Shown: positions 1-11,325 of the stretch, in pieces
How positions within the stretch are numbered: position 1 is the stretch's first letter
How the letters are laid out: every line of letters begins with the position of its first letter
Assembly: GCA_029931535.1 (NCBI GenBank)
Contig: JAQPZY010001628.1
Coordinates: forward strand, 1,312,501 to 1,376,500
Length of the DNA: 64,000 bases
Origin: Margaritifera margaritifera
Lineage: Eukaryota; Mollusca; Bivalvia; Unionida; Margaritiferidae
Reading direction: 5' to 3'
Notes under the pieces: model-generated
Told to the model about the DNA's origin: nothing
The model's input: the letters and a program-made list of their open reading frames with translations, nothing else
Databases searched by the model: none
Position numbers and translations under genes: made by a program

Positions 1-360
1 ACCTTGACCTTTATCTTCTGAACCCCCTAATCAATAGTGTCCATCCTTGTCTCAAATGCAATACATCAACAAACTTTAGTCAAGGCATGTGTTAGGACTC
101 GGGTAGTTTTGTGGAAATACTTTTTCCTTCTGACCATTGACCTTTTGATCACAAATTTAATAGATGCCTTCCTTGTCTCAAATGCATGCCATCCAGAAAA
201 TTTTATCAACTTTGGTCAAAATGTGACCACACATTCAATTTCAAGGATGGCATACAATGCAGTGGCCAGATCAACTCATGAATGAGTGCATATGCTGATA
301 ATAATCACACGCATCCAAGATCTTTAACAATGATACAAACTCACTTACCAAGCTTGATGA
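1..360 (+). repeat. Family 2 repeat (TGACCTTTGACC-rich), partial
   Basis: At least two diverged units of a tandem core carry ACCTTGACC / TGACCTTTTGA, then 'caaatgcaagccatccacaaa' type words. Copies recur at 1268-1590, 20080, 50960 and 63230. The element is cut by the window edge. It is non-coding; an 82-codon open frame inside it is not supported. Confidence 0.6.
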
Positions 361-370
361 AAATCTTATC

Positions 371-936
371 AGATATACAGCCACTTGTGTGCTAACAAGT
401 CAGGCCAATTAGATATACAGCCACTTGCGTGCTAACAAGTCAGGCCAATTAGATATACAGCCACTTCTGTGCTAACAAGTCAGGCCAATTAGATATACAG
501 CCACTTGTGTGCTAACAAGTCAGGCCAATTAGATATACAGCCACTTGTGTGCTAACAAGTCAGGCCAATTAGATATACAGCCACTTGTGTGCTAACAAAT
601 CAGGCCAATTAGATATACAGCCACTTGTGTGCTAACAAGTTAGGCCAATTAGATATACAGCCACTTGTGTGCTAACAAGTCAGGCCAATTAGATATACAG
701 CCACTTGTGTGCTAACAAGTCAGGATATTTAGATATACAGCCACTTGTGTGCTAACAAGTCAGGCCAATTAGATATACAGCCACTTGCGTGCTAACAAGT
801 CAGGCCAATTAGATATAGAGCCACTTGTGTGCTAACAAGTCAGGATATTTAGATATACAGCCACTTGTGTGCTAACAAGTCAGGCCAATTAGATATACAG
901 CCACTTGTGTGCTAACAAGTCAGGCCAATTAGATAC
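371..936 (+). repeat. 40 bp tandem array, about 14 units
   Basis: The unit is AGATATACAGCCACTTGTGT followed by GCTAACAAGTCAGGCCAATT, repeated with few point changes. Two units near 721 and 841 replace CAGGCCAATT by CAGGATATTT, so a short higher-order pattern exists. Each unit holds the inverted pair ACTTG / CAAGT. It directly abuts the 5' part of a pearl-like element. Confidence 0.95.
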
Positions 937-1267
937 CAAGATAAACAAGAATACCTCGAAGGGACTTACACTCTACTGTCTGAAAAAAAGTCCAGGAATT
1001 GAGGATAAGACCACTTATTCTTTTTAACTGCTCTATGTTTAACCATCTCTGATATTTTTGAGTGATACGATTTTCAAATTAGCCACTGTGGGAGCCATAT
1101 TGGTTGTAAGAACGGCACCATTTTCATTTAGGATAAACTAGACACCATCAGTAGATATTTGGTGAAAACCCCATGTTCGTATGAACATTCATTCAGGAGA
1201 TTTAGTTCATTGTGACAGTCATATTTGAGGTAAGATCGGCACAATTTTTATTCAGGACCAACTAGAT

Positions 1268-1590
1268 ATTAATTATGTATCTTAAGTGCAAGCTATCCAC
1301 AAATTTTGGTCCTGATCTGTGATGTAGAACTAATGTTATTGTGTGTACACCATTTTTCTTCCTTTAGTCACAGTGATCATTGACTTAGTCCTTTTGCCCC
1401 TGAAATCATCGGGCTTCTTTCTTATCACAAGTGAAAAACAATCCACAAAGTTTGGTCCAGTGGACCTTTTGACCCCCAAATCAATGGCTTCTTCCTTCAC
1501 AACAAGTGCAAGCTACCCACAAAGGTTGGTCCAAGCGTGTGACGTAGAACTGATGTTATTGTGCAGAAATGTGGTTTTTAGTTGGGGTGG
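1268..1590 (+). repeat. Family 2 repeat inside pearl-like copy 1a
   Basis: Two units of the TGCAAGCTATCCACAAA / AACTAATGTTATTGTG core separated by a CAGTGATCATTGAC segment. It breaks the pearl-like element, so it is either a younger insertion or a chimera. Confidence 0.6.
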
Positions 1591-1604
1591 GGAGGGGGTG
1601 TGAA

Positions 1605-2090
1605 ACTAATTTTAATTATGTAATACTTACCTTCTTACCTGCTACTTTTGGATTGTTACCCTTTACCGGAACTCTAAGACCCCAGTCCAAGATAAATATT
1701 AGCTCCATCAATTAGTAATTGTAGTGCCAGAAAAGAATACAACGCAATCACAGTCGTATTCCTTAGTCATATCCAACATACGGAATATCTTCCTCTTTTG
1801 AAGGAGCCATAGTGCCTCAGTTGTTAGCGTCGGACCAGCCCCAGTCGGCTACTGTAGTATGTCCTTGGGCAAGGCACTTTACTCCTATTGCCTCGGCACT
1901 AAATAACCTACTTGTCTTGCTGTGCCGTAAAACACCAAAGCGGAGAGGGATGAGAAAATCGTTGCAATAGTAGCTGGTAAGTATTATATTATTGAATAAG
2001 TTTTACCCCCCCCCCCCCAATTTAATAGCAGTAATACATCACCTACTACTATTGCATTGCTGAATTTACCACGTGACATAGCGGCCATAT
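1605..2090. mobile_element. DIRS terminal-repeat-like block with SINE insert
   Basis: The left end (TAATTATGTAATACTTACC, near 1615) and right end (GGTAAGTATTATATTATTG, near 1974) are inverted copies. The stretch from about 1948 (GAGGGATGAGAAAATCG, poly-C, AGCAGTAATACATCACC) matches 5093-5230 of the DIRS element. It may be a solo or deleted copy of that terminal repeat. A SINE fragment lies within it. Confidence 0.5.
1798..1945 (+). mobile_element. tRNA-derived SINE fragment
   Basis: It shows TAGTGCCTCAGTTGTTAGCG (box A-like), TCCTTGGGCAAGGCACTTTA and GCTGTGCCGTAAAACACCAA. These words are shared with 26623-26765 and, in reverse, 16010-16215. The box B region appears degraded or lost. Confidence 0.55.
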
Positions 2091-2344
2091 TGGATATCAG
2101 ATCGGAACCATTTTTTATTTAGGACCAGCTAGACATAATAGAACTCTCTCAATGAAAACTCCATGCTGCTATGACCATCCATTCAGGAGTAGCGATAACA
2201 AGATTTTCAAGATAGCGCTTTGGCGGCCATATTGGATGTCAGAGCAGTACCATTTTCATTTAGGACCAACTAAACCATGGGATAACGGACGGACGGACGA
2301 AAGATCATCCCATAAGTTCTTTTGGTCTATGACCATTAGAGCTA

Positions 2345-3795
2345 AACAAGAGTCCATCAAAGGGACTGAAGCTCTACTGACTGAAAAGAATTTCAAGGAA
2401 TTCAAGATAAGACCATTTCTTCCTTTTAATTGCGGAGTGCTGAAACGATCTTCGATATTCTTCAGCGATAACAAGATTTTAAAATTAGCTGCTGTATTGG
2501 ACATATTGGATGTAAATTGGGCACCATTTTCATTTAGGACCAACAAGGCATCATAAAAGTCTTCTGGTGGAAAACCCATGTTGATATGACTTTCCGTTTT
2601 TGAAGGAGCAACAATAATAATATTTTAAAGATGGATGCCACGGTGGCCATATTCGATATCAGATTGGCACCATTTCTATTTAGTATCAACTAGACATCAT
2701 AAGAAGTATTTTGGTGTAAGCACAATGTCGATATGACCAGCCATCTAGGAGAAGTAGTGATAACAAGATTTTTAAGATGACCATTGTGGCAGTTATATTA
2801 GAAGTCGGATCAGCAACATTTTCTTTTACGACCCAATTGACACCTGAAAAGTCTTTCAGTGAAAACCCCATGCTGATATGACCATTCATTAAAGAGAAAG
2901 TGATACAATAATTTCAAGATGGCTACTGTGGCAGGCACATTGAATGTTTGAATGGCACCACTGGAACCAACTAGACATCATAAGAAGTTGTTTAGGTAAA
3001 ACTCCACTTTGATACGACCATCCATTCAGGAGAAGTAGTGATAACAAGATTTTCAAGATGGACGCTGTGGCGCCCATATTGGCCATCAGATCAGCACCAT
3101 TTTCATTTAAGACCAACTAGACATCAAAAAAAGTCTTCTGGTGGAAACCATATTTCAATATGACTTTCCATTCAGGAATAGCAATGACAAAATTTTCAAG
3201 ATGGCCGCTGTGGCGGCCATATTGGACATCAGATCGGCCCCATTCTCATTTGGGACCAACTAGACATCATAAGAAGTCTTTTAGTGAAAACCCCATGTTG
3301 ATATGACAATTCATTCAGAAGCGGCGATAGCAAGATTTTCAAGATGGCCGCTTTGACGGCCATATTGGACATAAAATCAACCCCATTTTCAGTTAGGATC
3401 CACTAGACATCATAAGAAGTCTTTTAGTGAAAACACCAGCGATAACAAGATATTCAAGATGGCCGCGGTGTCGTCCATATTGGATATTATATTGGCACCA
3501 TGCTCATTTAGGACCAAATGTACATGATAAAAAAACCATGTCAGTATGACTTTCCGTTTAGGAGGAGTAGCGATAACAAGAATTTTTAAGATGGCCACTG
3601 TGGCGGCCATATTGGATGTCCGATGGATGGACCAACTAGACTACGGGATGAACGTGTGTCTAAAGTTTCATGGCAAATCTCCAAGTAGTTTATGGGGAAT
3701 AGCGATAACAAACTTATGCTAAGGGACGGACGCACGACGGACAACATACCATCCCATAAGCTCTTCTGGTCTATGACCAGTAGATCTAAAAACCA
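2345..3795 (+). mobile_element. Pearl-like (HINE-type) element copy 1b
   Basis: It begins with the hairpin AGTCCATCAAAGGGACT (2351-2367) and the subterminal word GAAGCTCTACTGACTG. About eight tandem core units follow, each with GCCATATTGGA, GGCACCATTTTCATTTAGG, ACTAGACATCATAAGAAGTC and GATAACAAGATTTTCAAGAT; unit spacing is about 142 bp where measured (3219 to 3361). The distinctive tail has AAAGTTTCATGGCAA and GGACGGACG. It ends with hairpin AGCTCTTCTGGTC-TAT-GACCAGTAGATCT (3759-3787). It has no coding capacity. Confidence 0.85.
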
Positions 3796-4344
3796 CAGAA
3801 ACAAATGAACCATAACTAAAAATGGGTTGGAGATACTTATCCTGACATCGGTTCTAAGAAGGGATAAAAATATATTTCAGGTACTACTTCGCTAATCAAG
3901 GTGCAAAACCCTTCAAAAATAACGAAAAGGGACACAGATACACACACACACAAAAGATTTGGGAGAAAATGACTAAAACAACACCAAAAAGAATGTTTGT
4001 CCGAAAAGAAACCTAAAGACAAAAAAGTTATCGTGCGGAAAGGAAATGCTAATGGATAGATAGGGCAGGCAGAGTCATGACATAATATGCTCTGCCATAA
4101 TGGGAAGCATACAAACATTGTACACATTTGCACGACTGACATACTTTCCCCATCTGAAGTGAGAATCATTTGCATATGTGTCTAAGAGGACGTGCAGTTT
4201 CATAAATATATGTGATTTAGTTGACTGGATAAGGTGCCGATCAAGATTGCTCAAGTACATGTCGCATACATAGACCTCTAACACTATGACATCACAAGAG
4301 TAAACAAACCCCATGTGCACATTGCATTATGGTATTAAATGGAG

Positions 4345-4450
4345 GGGGGGGGGGGGTTTGAACTGTGTTACCATGAATGAATCATGTCGCTGAACAATAT
4401 TAAACAAAACTTTTTTATTTTTTTGGGGGGGGGGGGTGGGGTTGGGGGTG
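4345..4450. repeat. Poly-G tracts
   Basis: Runs of G near 4344-4357 and 4424-4448, the second mixed with T and TGGGG words. G-rich strand could form quadruplex structure. Region 3800-4860 around them holds no supported gene; the minus-strand open frames there have no recognisable domain. Confidence 0.7.
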
Positions 4451-4865
4451 GAATTTAAGAACCGAATTCTAGTCCCTAAGGAGAGACACCATGTTTTTAG
4501 CTTCTGTAAAAAATGTCTGACCTAGAATATTACTTTTCTGACAAAAACAATCTCCGTAACGGAACTGCAACTTCGAATGTTTAGCCTATACAAGACATTC
4601 TTAATTTGCCACTTTGCAAAAATTATTTAATTTCAAATTTGTCCCCAGAACCAACTTTCACCTTTTTCTGAGCTTATAAATTTACCGTATCATGCAAAGA
4701 CAATTTTGTCATATGTGTACTTATATTGATAAAAGAAGTAGTATATCAATGGTGGCATTACAAAATTGATGCAGTAGACCCAATTGTTTTGAATTTTAAG
4801 CATGTATTATGTATTATTATTATGTATTTTTTGTGTGTGTTTTTTTGGGGGGTGGGTGGGTGTCA

Positions 4866-5232
4866 AATTTGAATAGCGTAATACTTACCTATCACTACTG
4901 CCTTGCTTACCTTTCCTGTACAGAAATTACCCTCGTCCACATTAGAAAATTCCATCCTCCCATTAGATGGAACGTTCAGAAAGTCTAGAACTAGATAGAT
5001 CACAGACCCAGTATGTCCCCCACGTCACAGGCCCATGCGCAAAAGACGTCTTCTTTTTCCTGGACCAAAACCACTTGTGGGACATGAAAGCGGGTTGGGA
5101 GGAGAGAATCTCGCAATAATGACAGGTATGTATTACATTATTAAAATTAGTTTTACTCCCCCCCCCTTTCCACATTTTTTTTAACAGCAGAAATACATGA
5201 CCTCTCACTATTGCCTTGCTGAATTTGTCAGT
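4866..5232. repeat. Left inverted terminal repeat of DIRS element
   Basis: About 155 bp (4866-5020) is mirrored at 8085-8240. A further piece at 5195-5232 (AGCAGAAATACATGACC then CACTATTGCCTTGCTGA) repeats the outer end in direct orientation. A poly-C/T tract at 5158-5185 separates them. Confidence 0.6.
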
Positions 5233-5309
5233 TCAGTGAAAGGCAGATGGCCACTAAAAAATAAAATTATATACTCACCCGTATGGTAGGAGTGTCCACT
5301 AGTTGGCGG

Positions 5310-5545
5310 CAGATTAAGTCACTTTCTGTGTCGTAACTATGGGGCCCAAGGAAAATATGCCTTTGCTCTGGTGAGCCAAAGACCGAAGGTAGAGGGACAA
5401 GAAAGTAGTATGTGACCGCCAAACTGCGACTCTCGTCACATCCTCTAATGACGAACGATTTTGACTGGCCCATGAAGTAACAATAGCTCTGCCTTCATAG
5501 TCTTTAATTTTCATAAAGAAAAGGTCCATGTCAGTGAGGAACTGG
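5310..5545 (-). pseudogene. DIRS tyrosine recombinase C-terminal fragment
   Basis: The frame reads VTSWASQNRSSLEDVTRVAV, then WRSHTTFLSLYLRSL and a GPIVTTQ tail. Animal DIRS recombinases end with a W..STF..FYLRDL block carrying the nucleophilic Tyr. The preceding catalytic core is absent, so a deletion joins RNase H to this tail. Confidence 0.6.
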
Positions 5546-5559
5546 TATAAAACCTTCAC

Positions 5560-5880
5560 ACAAAGTGGAGGATGTGTGCCTCATGGTTTCCTGAGGTATG
5601 CTACTACTGACGTGTTGTCGGAGGAAACCATCACACAATGACTCCTTATTTGGTTTACGCACCCCTGTATGGCTAAGGATACCGCCCTCATTTCCAAATT
5701 GTTTCTGTGAAGGATAGCTTCTTTCTGGGCCCACAAGCCCTGAAGAACTAACCCTTCTGGCTCTAATTTAGCGGCCCCAACCCAAAGCTGATGCATTGGT
5801 GTACAGATAGGAATGGGTTCAGATGCGTACATTGCGACTCCAGATAGAAACTGGTCCTGATAGACCCACCAAGTCAAGTG
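5560..5880 (-). pseudogene. DIRS RNase H domain remnant
   Basis: The frame from 5877 contains GLWAQKEAILHRNNLEMRAV, then MVSSDNTSVVAYLRKPGG across a frameshift near 5590. The E of NLEMRAV and the D of SSDNTSV are the expected catalytic acids. Confidence 0.8.
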
Positions 5881-6199
5881 ATGAAAATCTGGTCCTACAG
5901 AAATCCCAGCTGGAAGAGAATCCTTGTGTGGTCTCGCAAAAAAATAAAAAAATAAAAATAAATAAACTGGAGAACGCGCAAGTACAGTCTTTCTAAGTGA
6001 ATCAGGTCCGCCATGCAGTTCAAGGTCCTCAGAAGAGATAAGTAAAGGCGATCCGACAATCAGGTCTTGGCTTGAGGAGCCCCCAAAATATCCAGGATTC
6101 TGTCTATCCCGTCCAGTGGAACACGATCTCGCCCTAAAAGGTGAGAAAGTTCATCCTCACATAAACGAAATCCTGAGAAGGCATTAGCTCTCTAGGTTT

Positions 6200-6744
6200 A
6201 GAACAAGTCCGAGCCAGGTCACTGTAGACCAGCAGCGGTACAGATCTTTCAAGAGGGACTCTTGTGCACTAACCAATCATCGAAATACTGTATAATGGGG
6301 ATCCCGAGAGTCCTTAGGTGGGCAGCAACTACTCCCATCACCCTGGTAAAAGCCATGGGAGTGGAGTCAACGCCAAACGGCAGGGCTCGCACTTGGAAAA
6401 CCTCCCAATGCAGGCAATACCGGAGTTATTCCCTGTGAGGTGGAAAAATTGGGATGTGAAGGTATGCATCCTGAAGGTCGATGGACTGCCCAGTCGCCAC
6501 GCCGTATAGCATTTCTGACTGAGGTGGTGGTCTCCATCTTGAATGGTTCCTCCCCAAGAAGCTTGTTTACGGTGGAAAGATCAATGATAAGCCAAAATGT
6601 TCCTCCTTTTTTGGATACCAGGAAAATATGGATGTAGAAAGCCATCTGAGCCTGTTCCTCCGCAAACTCACTGGAGTCCACCAAAACCAATAGGACATCC
6701 TCTTTCTGCTCCCACTCCAGAGAAGCAGGACTTACCAACCCCAT
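6200..6744 (-). pseudogene. DIRS reverse transcriptase remnant
   Basis: The fingers/palm region reads IFLVSKKGGTFW, then DLSTVNKLL and EPFKMETTTSVRNAIRRGDW (all within 6744-6500). A frameshift near 6490 follows, after which IDLQDAYLHIP is readable in another frame. The catalytic YFDD with its flanking W is at 6273-6290. The motif set is that of DIRS-like reverse transcriptases. Several frameshifts and stops exclude a functional product. Confidence 0.8.
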
Positions 6745-7400
6745 GTCTCTCTGTCGAGGGGAAAACCTGGGGGTTGGGTATCCTCGTCCCGCAACTCCTC
6801 ATAGGGAGTGATGGGACTGTCCCTAGTAGCAGACTTTGCAGGAGGACGAGAACGCTTCTTGACCTTCCTTGGTCGTCTGTGGAAAGAAGACCGACCCCCT
6901 CCCCTCTTAAACTCCACACAAGCAGACAAAGTGGGTCATTGACCCGCAACATAAGCACGTCTATAAGGCCAAGGCCCAAGCGCTCATGGCGCCATAAATG
7001 GGAAGGACAGTTCACTTCCATGAAATCAATGCCCCCCACATCCTATAGGGACTGAGGAATCATAGGTAACGGAGGGGATACTAACCTGATTACCATCCCT
7101 AGCTGGATGCACATATGCAGACTCCCTAATCCCAACAGCATTAGTTGGTAGAGTGGAGACGGGGGGAGGGGGAGTCGGGGGCAGGTGCACGATTCACTTT
7201 TCACCCTGGATCGAACCCTCACCAGCGCCGAGTTGGAACTATCGTCAGGGATCTTAGGGCCTTATAATTCAACGAAAAGAACCTTAAAGGTCCAGAGAAG
7301 GATCCTATACCTCCTGGGATCTAAGAGTGCTCTTCTCTACCGAAGTAGTCATCTTCTTCTGAGCACATATGGGGTCCAAGAAGGATCCGATGCTCTCCTA
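6745..7400 (-). pseudogene. DIRS 5' coding remnant (gag-like, basic)
   Basis: The minus-strand frame near 6929-6732 reads FHRRPRKVKKRSRPP and then TPYEELRDEDT. This resembles the basic region upstream of reverse transcriptase in DIRS elements. It is too short and broken to assign a domain firmly. Confidence 0.35.
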
Positions 7401-8084
7401 TGATCTACAAGTGCTCTTTTCTATGGAAGAGGCCTTCTTCTGAGCCCCTAAGGACCCAGAGAAGGATCTCATACTCTTCTGGGATTGAGGAGTCTTCTTC
7501 TTCCGAGTCCCAAGGTAAAGTCCCAAACCTTGTCTGACCATAAACAACAAAATGGACAACGGTTCTTACGTTCACAATTTGTTCATGAAAGGCATGCCCA
7601 CACTCTGTGACATTTTATTCCTGCAAATTTTCTGAAACAGAAAGCAATAAACAGAAGTACTGATGATGACAACGAATGGCGTGAGACCCCCATCAAACAC
7701 ATTATTGATGAAAATGAATGGTGTGAGACCTCCTACGAGCATCTATAGAATCATCATATAATATTGGTAAATATACCATCTCAAAATATATATATAAAAA
7801 GTCACAAAATTCCGGATGTGAAGGGGAAGATGACAACTACCCTAGAGTGCTGGAAACATAAAAAATAATTATATAAATAATACAGTGGTGACAATTTCGG
7901 ATGCCAATAAGAATCAAATCTCACAAGAGAGCTTATACAACCACTAAATATACATAGGACTGAGTGTATTATCACTCTAATAATATGGAAAAACATATCT
8001 GGATGCCTGAATGCATCTTTGACAGGAGAAAAAGGCAATGATTAATGATGGCATCCACAGAAAAAGAGGATGGCTACTGTGATG

Positions 8085-8240
8085 TGGGGCACAGTCTGGG
8101 TCTGTGTTCATTCTAGTTCTAGACTTTCTGGAACTTTCCATCCTAGGGGAGGATAGAATTTTTTAATGTGGATGAGGGTAACTAAGTAAGGCAATAGTAA
8201 CAGGTATTCTATTACTGCTATTAAAACAAACTTTGCCAGC
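8085..8240. repeat. Right inverted terminal repeat of DIRS element
   Basis: Read on the minus strand it gives AGCAGTAATAGAATACCTG, ACTATTGCCTTACTTAG, CCTCATCCACATTA and CTATCCTCCCCTAGGATGGA, paralleling 4866-5020 with substitutions and small indels. Confidence 0.65.
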
Positions 8241-8244
8241 TTTT

Positions 8245-11220
8245 GTATTTTATACTGCAAGTAATTTTAGCTCTTTTAAGAAACTTGTGTTTATGACATC
8301 CATACACATGGTCCATTCACAATGCATTACATAACAGAAGCAGCTAATTATGTACAGGACCAGCTGCTTTTCAAAGTTACTGAGCCTGCTGGTTAGAAGT
8401 GGGTTTATGGTCAGTTTCACACTGTATGCCAAAATAATTGGCATGACACGTTTCTTTTAATCAAACACATCCATGATCTTAAAGCAGACCTGTTTGACCC
8501 GACAGTGGTCTATCAGTAGTTAGACAAAATTTGCCTGTCATTTTAGCTACCAGTCAATAATTTATCCTCCAAAAACTTAAAGCTGGTCTAACAGTAACAG
8601 CTATGACAAATCCCCCACAAAGTATGTATGTGGCTGTTTCTACCTAGCTTTTCCTCTATCAGATGCCCCCACCCACCCCATACCAGCACGGTTTTCATGA
8701 ATTGCAGGGTTTCCAAGCTTTTTAAAACAAAAATTTCCACGTCTTTTCCAGATTTTTTTCTGGTGAAATTGATTTTTTCAAGGATCACTTGTACCCTTAC
8801 TAAACGGAAAAAAAACATTTTGGTTTAGAAAATGTGCCTTTTGTAAAATCAAAAGCTAATTTTTTTTTAGGCTCTCCCATAACATCTGAATTAGACCCGA
8901 CCATGTACCAAAATACTGGATGTATAAAAATGTTAACTTTACTTTGCTGAACTATGTTGGTTTGAAGAAAGTCTTTTGGGCAAGGGTTGTTTTAAATTTG
9001 GACAAAAAGCCATTAAAAATCGTATAAACTGGGAAAAAAAAAATGAAGGGCGGATTTTTTTTATTTCTTTTTGTTTAAATTCCCCTTATGTCTACTTAGT
9101 GCCCTAACATCTACTTTCAATGTAATCTATGGACTGTATATTTAATGTAGTCATTGTCAAGGGCACCCAGAGCATGGGATTTTGTACTGAACATTGCCAC
9201 AGTAGTTGGTAGATTTCTAAATACAGGGATGATTCTGCTATATTAATTGGGGCCACCTGGCAGCCCCAGAATTTTTATTTAGAAATATCCTAATCGAATG
9301 TTAGTAAATCTTGCTTGCCAGAACCTTTACTTATTTCATTCAGCTTGGCATTGCTTTTAAGTTCATGTAATTAAAATAAGTCAGAGTCCAAGCTGGACTC
9401 CAATATTTAGGCAAAATTATCTCTCTCTCGTCAGAATAGGGTGAATTTGTCAAAAATAGGGAGAAGTGGGTGTACAAAGTTCAAAATAGTCACTTGAAAC
9501 TGCTGTTTTTGCAGATTTTCATGTCAGATGATTAAAATGCTGATGAAATACTACAAGAATTTTATAAAAATAGTAACACTTTTCTTATACTGCTTCACTA
9601 CAGTTGTTGTATAACAGAACAGCAATCTCGAAAATAGGTTAGTCGAAAATCGGCATCCATGTCCATAGCAGAAGGCCTCTTTTCATATCTCTGCATGATG
9701 AAATATTGGATAGTGATTATTTTTATTAATAATGGACCTGGATATGTCCACTGTGTCATAATTTGCTTCAGACTGGGCCACACAAATTAAATTTTTCACT
9801 TGTTTTTCATGGATTATGTGTGAATTTTTGGCAGGAATTCTGTAGAAAGCAATGTAATTTCTGGTATTTATGATCATTAAATTAGCACCAAAATTACTAC
9901 AGAACATAAAACATCTTTTTTATATTTCCACCTTCCTCTTTGAAGAAAAGATTTACAAAAAGTTGACGTTTTACTTTGATTTTTAATGCATTGCATTGAA
10001 ACAAAAGAGAGTGGGGGAATGTCTTGAAATCAACACAACACAAGGCAAAGTCAAATCTGCTTTTTGTCACTGTTTAGGTGACATGACAGACTCTAAGGCA
10101 ACTATTTCACCTGAATTACCCCTAATGTAAGTATTCAGTCTCCAAAATATGTGCATTGTCAAAAAGCGGATAAGTGAGCAGACAGCTCCTCCATTTTCAT
10201 AGCGACTGATGTGTTCATACATATTGGTAATTATTGATACACACTTTGTGTACTTTGAATTATTTAAATTCAACACATAGTTTAGCGTGAAATGTTAAAT
10301 GTTTCTTTTGACTTCTTTATTTCTAATGAACCAAATCTTGTTTTTTTATGAATTCTATATCCTTTTTGCATTGTAAAGTGAATTTAGTTGTTAACAGTAT
10401 TCAGTATTCTAGTCTGCTTTGTAAATATGTTGCAAATGATTCATATCCTTTCAAACAGAACTTAATATTAATTGATGTGAAACTAACGGTGCCATATGAT
10501 CATAGGCCACCTTTATTCCAGTAACACCTGTAACAAACAAAATTATTATAATGCAGTCTAAATATATATTATGTTAGATGAATAAACAGATAAATTTGTT
10601 TCATATTAAGGACTTGTTATTTAAAAAAGCCATTTTTTATGCCAAGAACACAACACCTTCTAATACCACTGCTTTTTAAAAAGGCAACTTCTCTAAACAC
10701 AAGATCATACTTATGTAACTAATTTTGGTTTAGAATATACACAAACCCTTATAAGAAAAATATTTTAATCTGCTATAAAAGGGAATTTTATGAAATTTTT
10801 TTGCAACAAAAATTATGACTGATGAGGAATAGGGGGTTAGAAACCATAAGACTATGTGTTAAAAATTCCCCAAAATACTCATTTTGCGATGAAAATTCCC
10901 AATTCTAGGCACAGGGTCACCAAAATTTTATTGTTGGAATCATCCCTGAAGTGTTTAGCAAGGTCTGAGAAAAATTTTTACTGCAAAGGCTAATTGGGTG
11001 AGGGGAAGGTTACTACTGACAATAATGTTTAACACCGTGTTCCAAGTGTTAACTACCAGGTAATAAGCAAAGATTTATCACAATACATTTTTGTTAACTT
11101 TACATATCAAAAGGGGAACTGGGAAAGACAAGCTTTATTATTTTTCTCTTACAATCACTATGATCATATGTTGCAGCCATGTTGACACCTTGTGACGCTA
11201 GACTGGTCTTTATAACTGCT
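8245..11220. other. Intergenic stretch downstream of NIPBL, no gene seen
   Basis: AT-rich sequence with scattered poly-A/T. Open frames of 60-80 codons on either strand have no recognisable domain or splice partners. Words around 9420-9470 (AATAGGGTGAATTTG, GGGAGAAGTGG) recur loosely at 24417-24460, suggesting old repeats. Confidence 0.5.
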
Positions 11221-11221
11221 A

Positions 11222-11325
11222 CATAACGAGAGTCCCTAGAAGAAGTTGATGCCCTACTGGGTGAAAAGACTTTCCAGGAAATCAAGACAAGACCATTTCT
11301 CCCTTTTAACAATGTCTACCATTCT
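11222..11325 (+). repeat. Isolated 5' head of a pearl-like element
   Basis: It contains GAGAGTCCCTAGAAG, GCCCTACTGGGTGAAAAG and AAGACAAGACCATTTCTCCC, matching the heads at 2345, 51546, 56911 and 61211. Core and tail are missing, so it is a truncated copy. Confidence 0.7.

Larger units (their letters stand above)
944..2346 (+). mobile_element. Pearl-like element copy 1a (interrupted)
   Basis: The 5' head (AAGAATACCTCGAAGGGACT, then the CTCTACTGTCTGAAAA region) is at 944-1060, with core units to about 1268. The core resumes near 2080 and the tail ends with the hairpin AGTTCTTTTGGTC-TAT-GACCATTAGAGCT at 2315-2343. The middle is occupied by family 2 sequence and a DIRS terminal-repeat-like block. 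The 3' end abuts copy 1b. Confidence 0.6.
4866..8240 (-). mobile_element. DIRS-type tyrosine-recombinase retrotransposon, defective
   Basis: DIRS elements replicate by reverse transcription and integrate with a tyrosine recombinase instead of a DDE integrase; they often end in inverted repeats. Here 4866-5020 and the reverse complement of 8085-8240 are clearly alike (both contain CAGAAAGTCTAGAACTAGA, CACAGACCCAG and CATCCTCCC-type words). Between them on the minus strand lie a gag-like basic remnant, reverse transcriptase, RNase H and the end of a tyrosine recombinase, all frameshifted. It is about 3.4 kb, shorter than full DIRS elements, so internal deletion is likely. Outer limits are approximate. 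Confidence 0.7.

Noticed and set aside
371..936. Regular 40 bp repeats resembling a CRISPR array
   Set aside because: The units are contiguous with no unique spacers, and the window is eukaryotic with introns.
2152..3813. Several overlapping open frames with IVSNMAATVAILKILLSLLL-like peptides
   Set aside because: They are translations of the pearl-like core unit and recur in every copy; the frame is not kept between units.
6597..7055. 152-codon plus-strand frame
   Set aside because: It lies antisense to the DIRS coding remnant and is Pro/Ser-rich as expected of a shadow frame.
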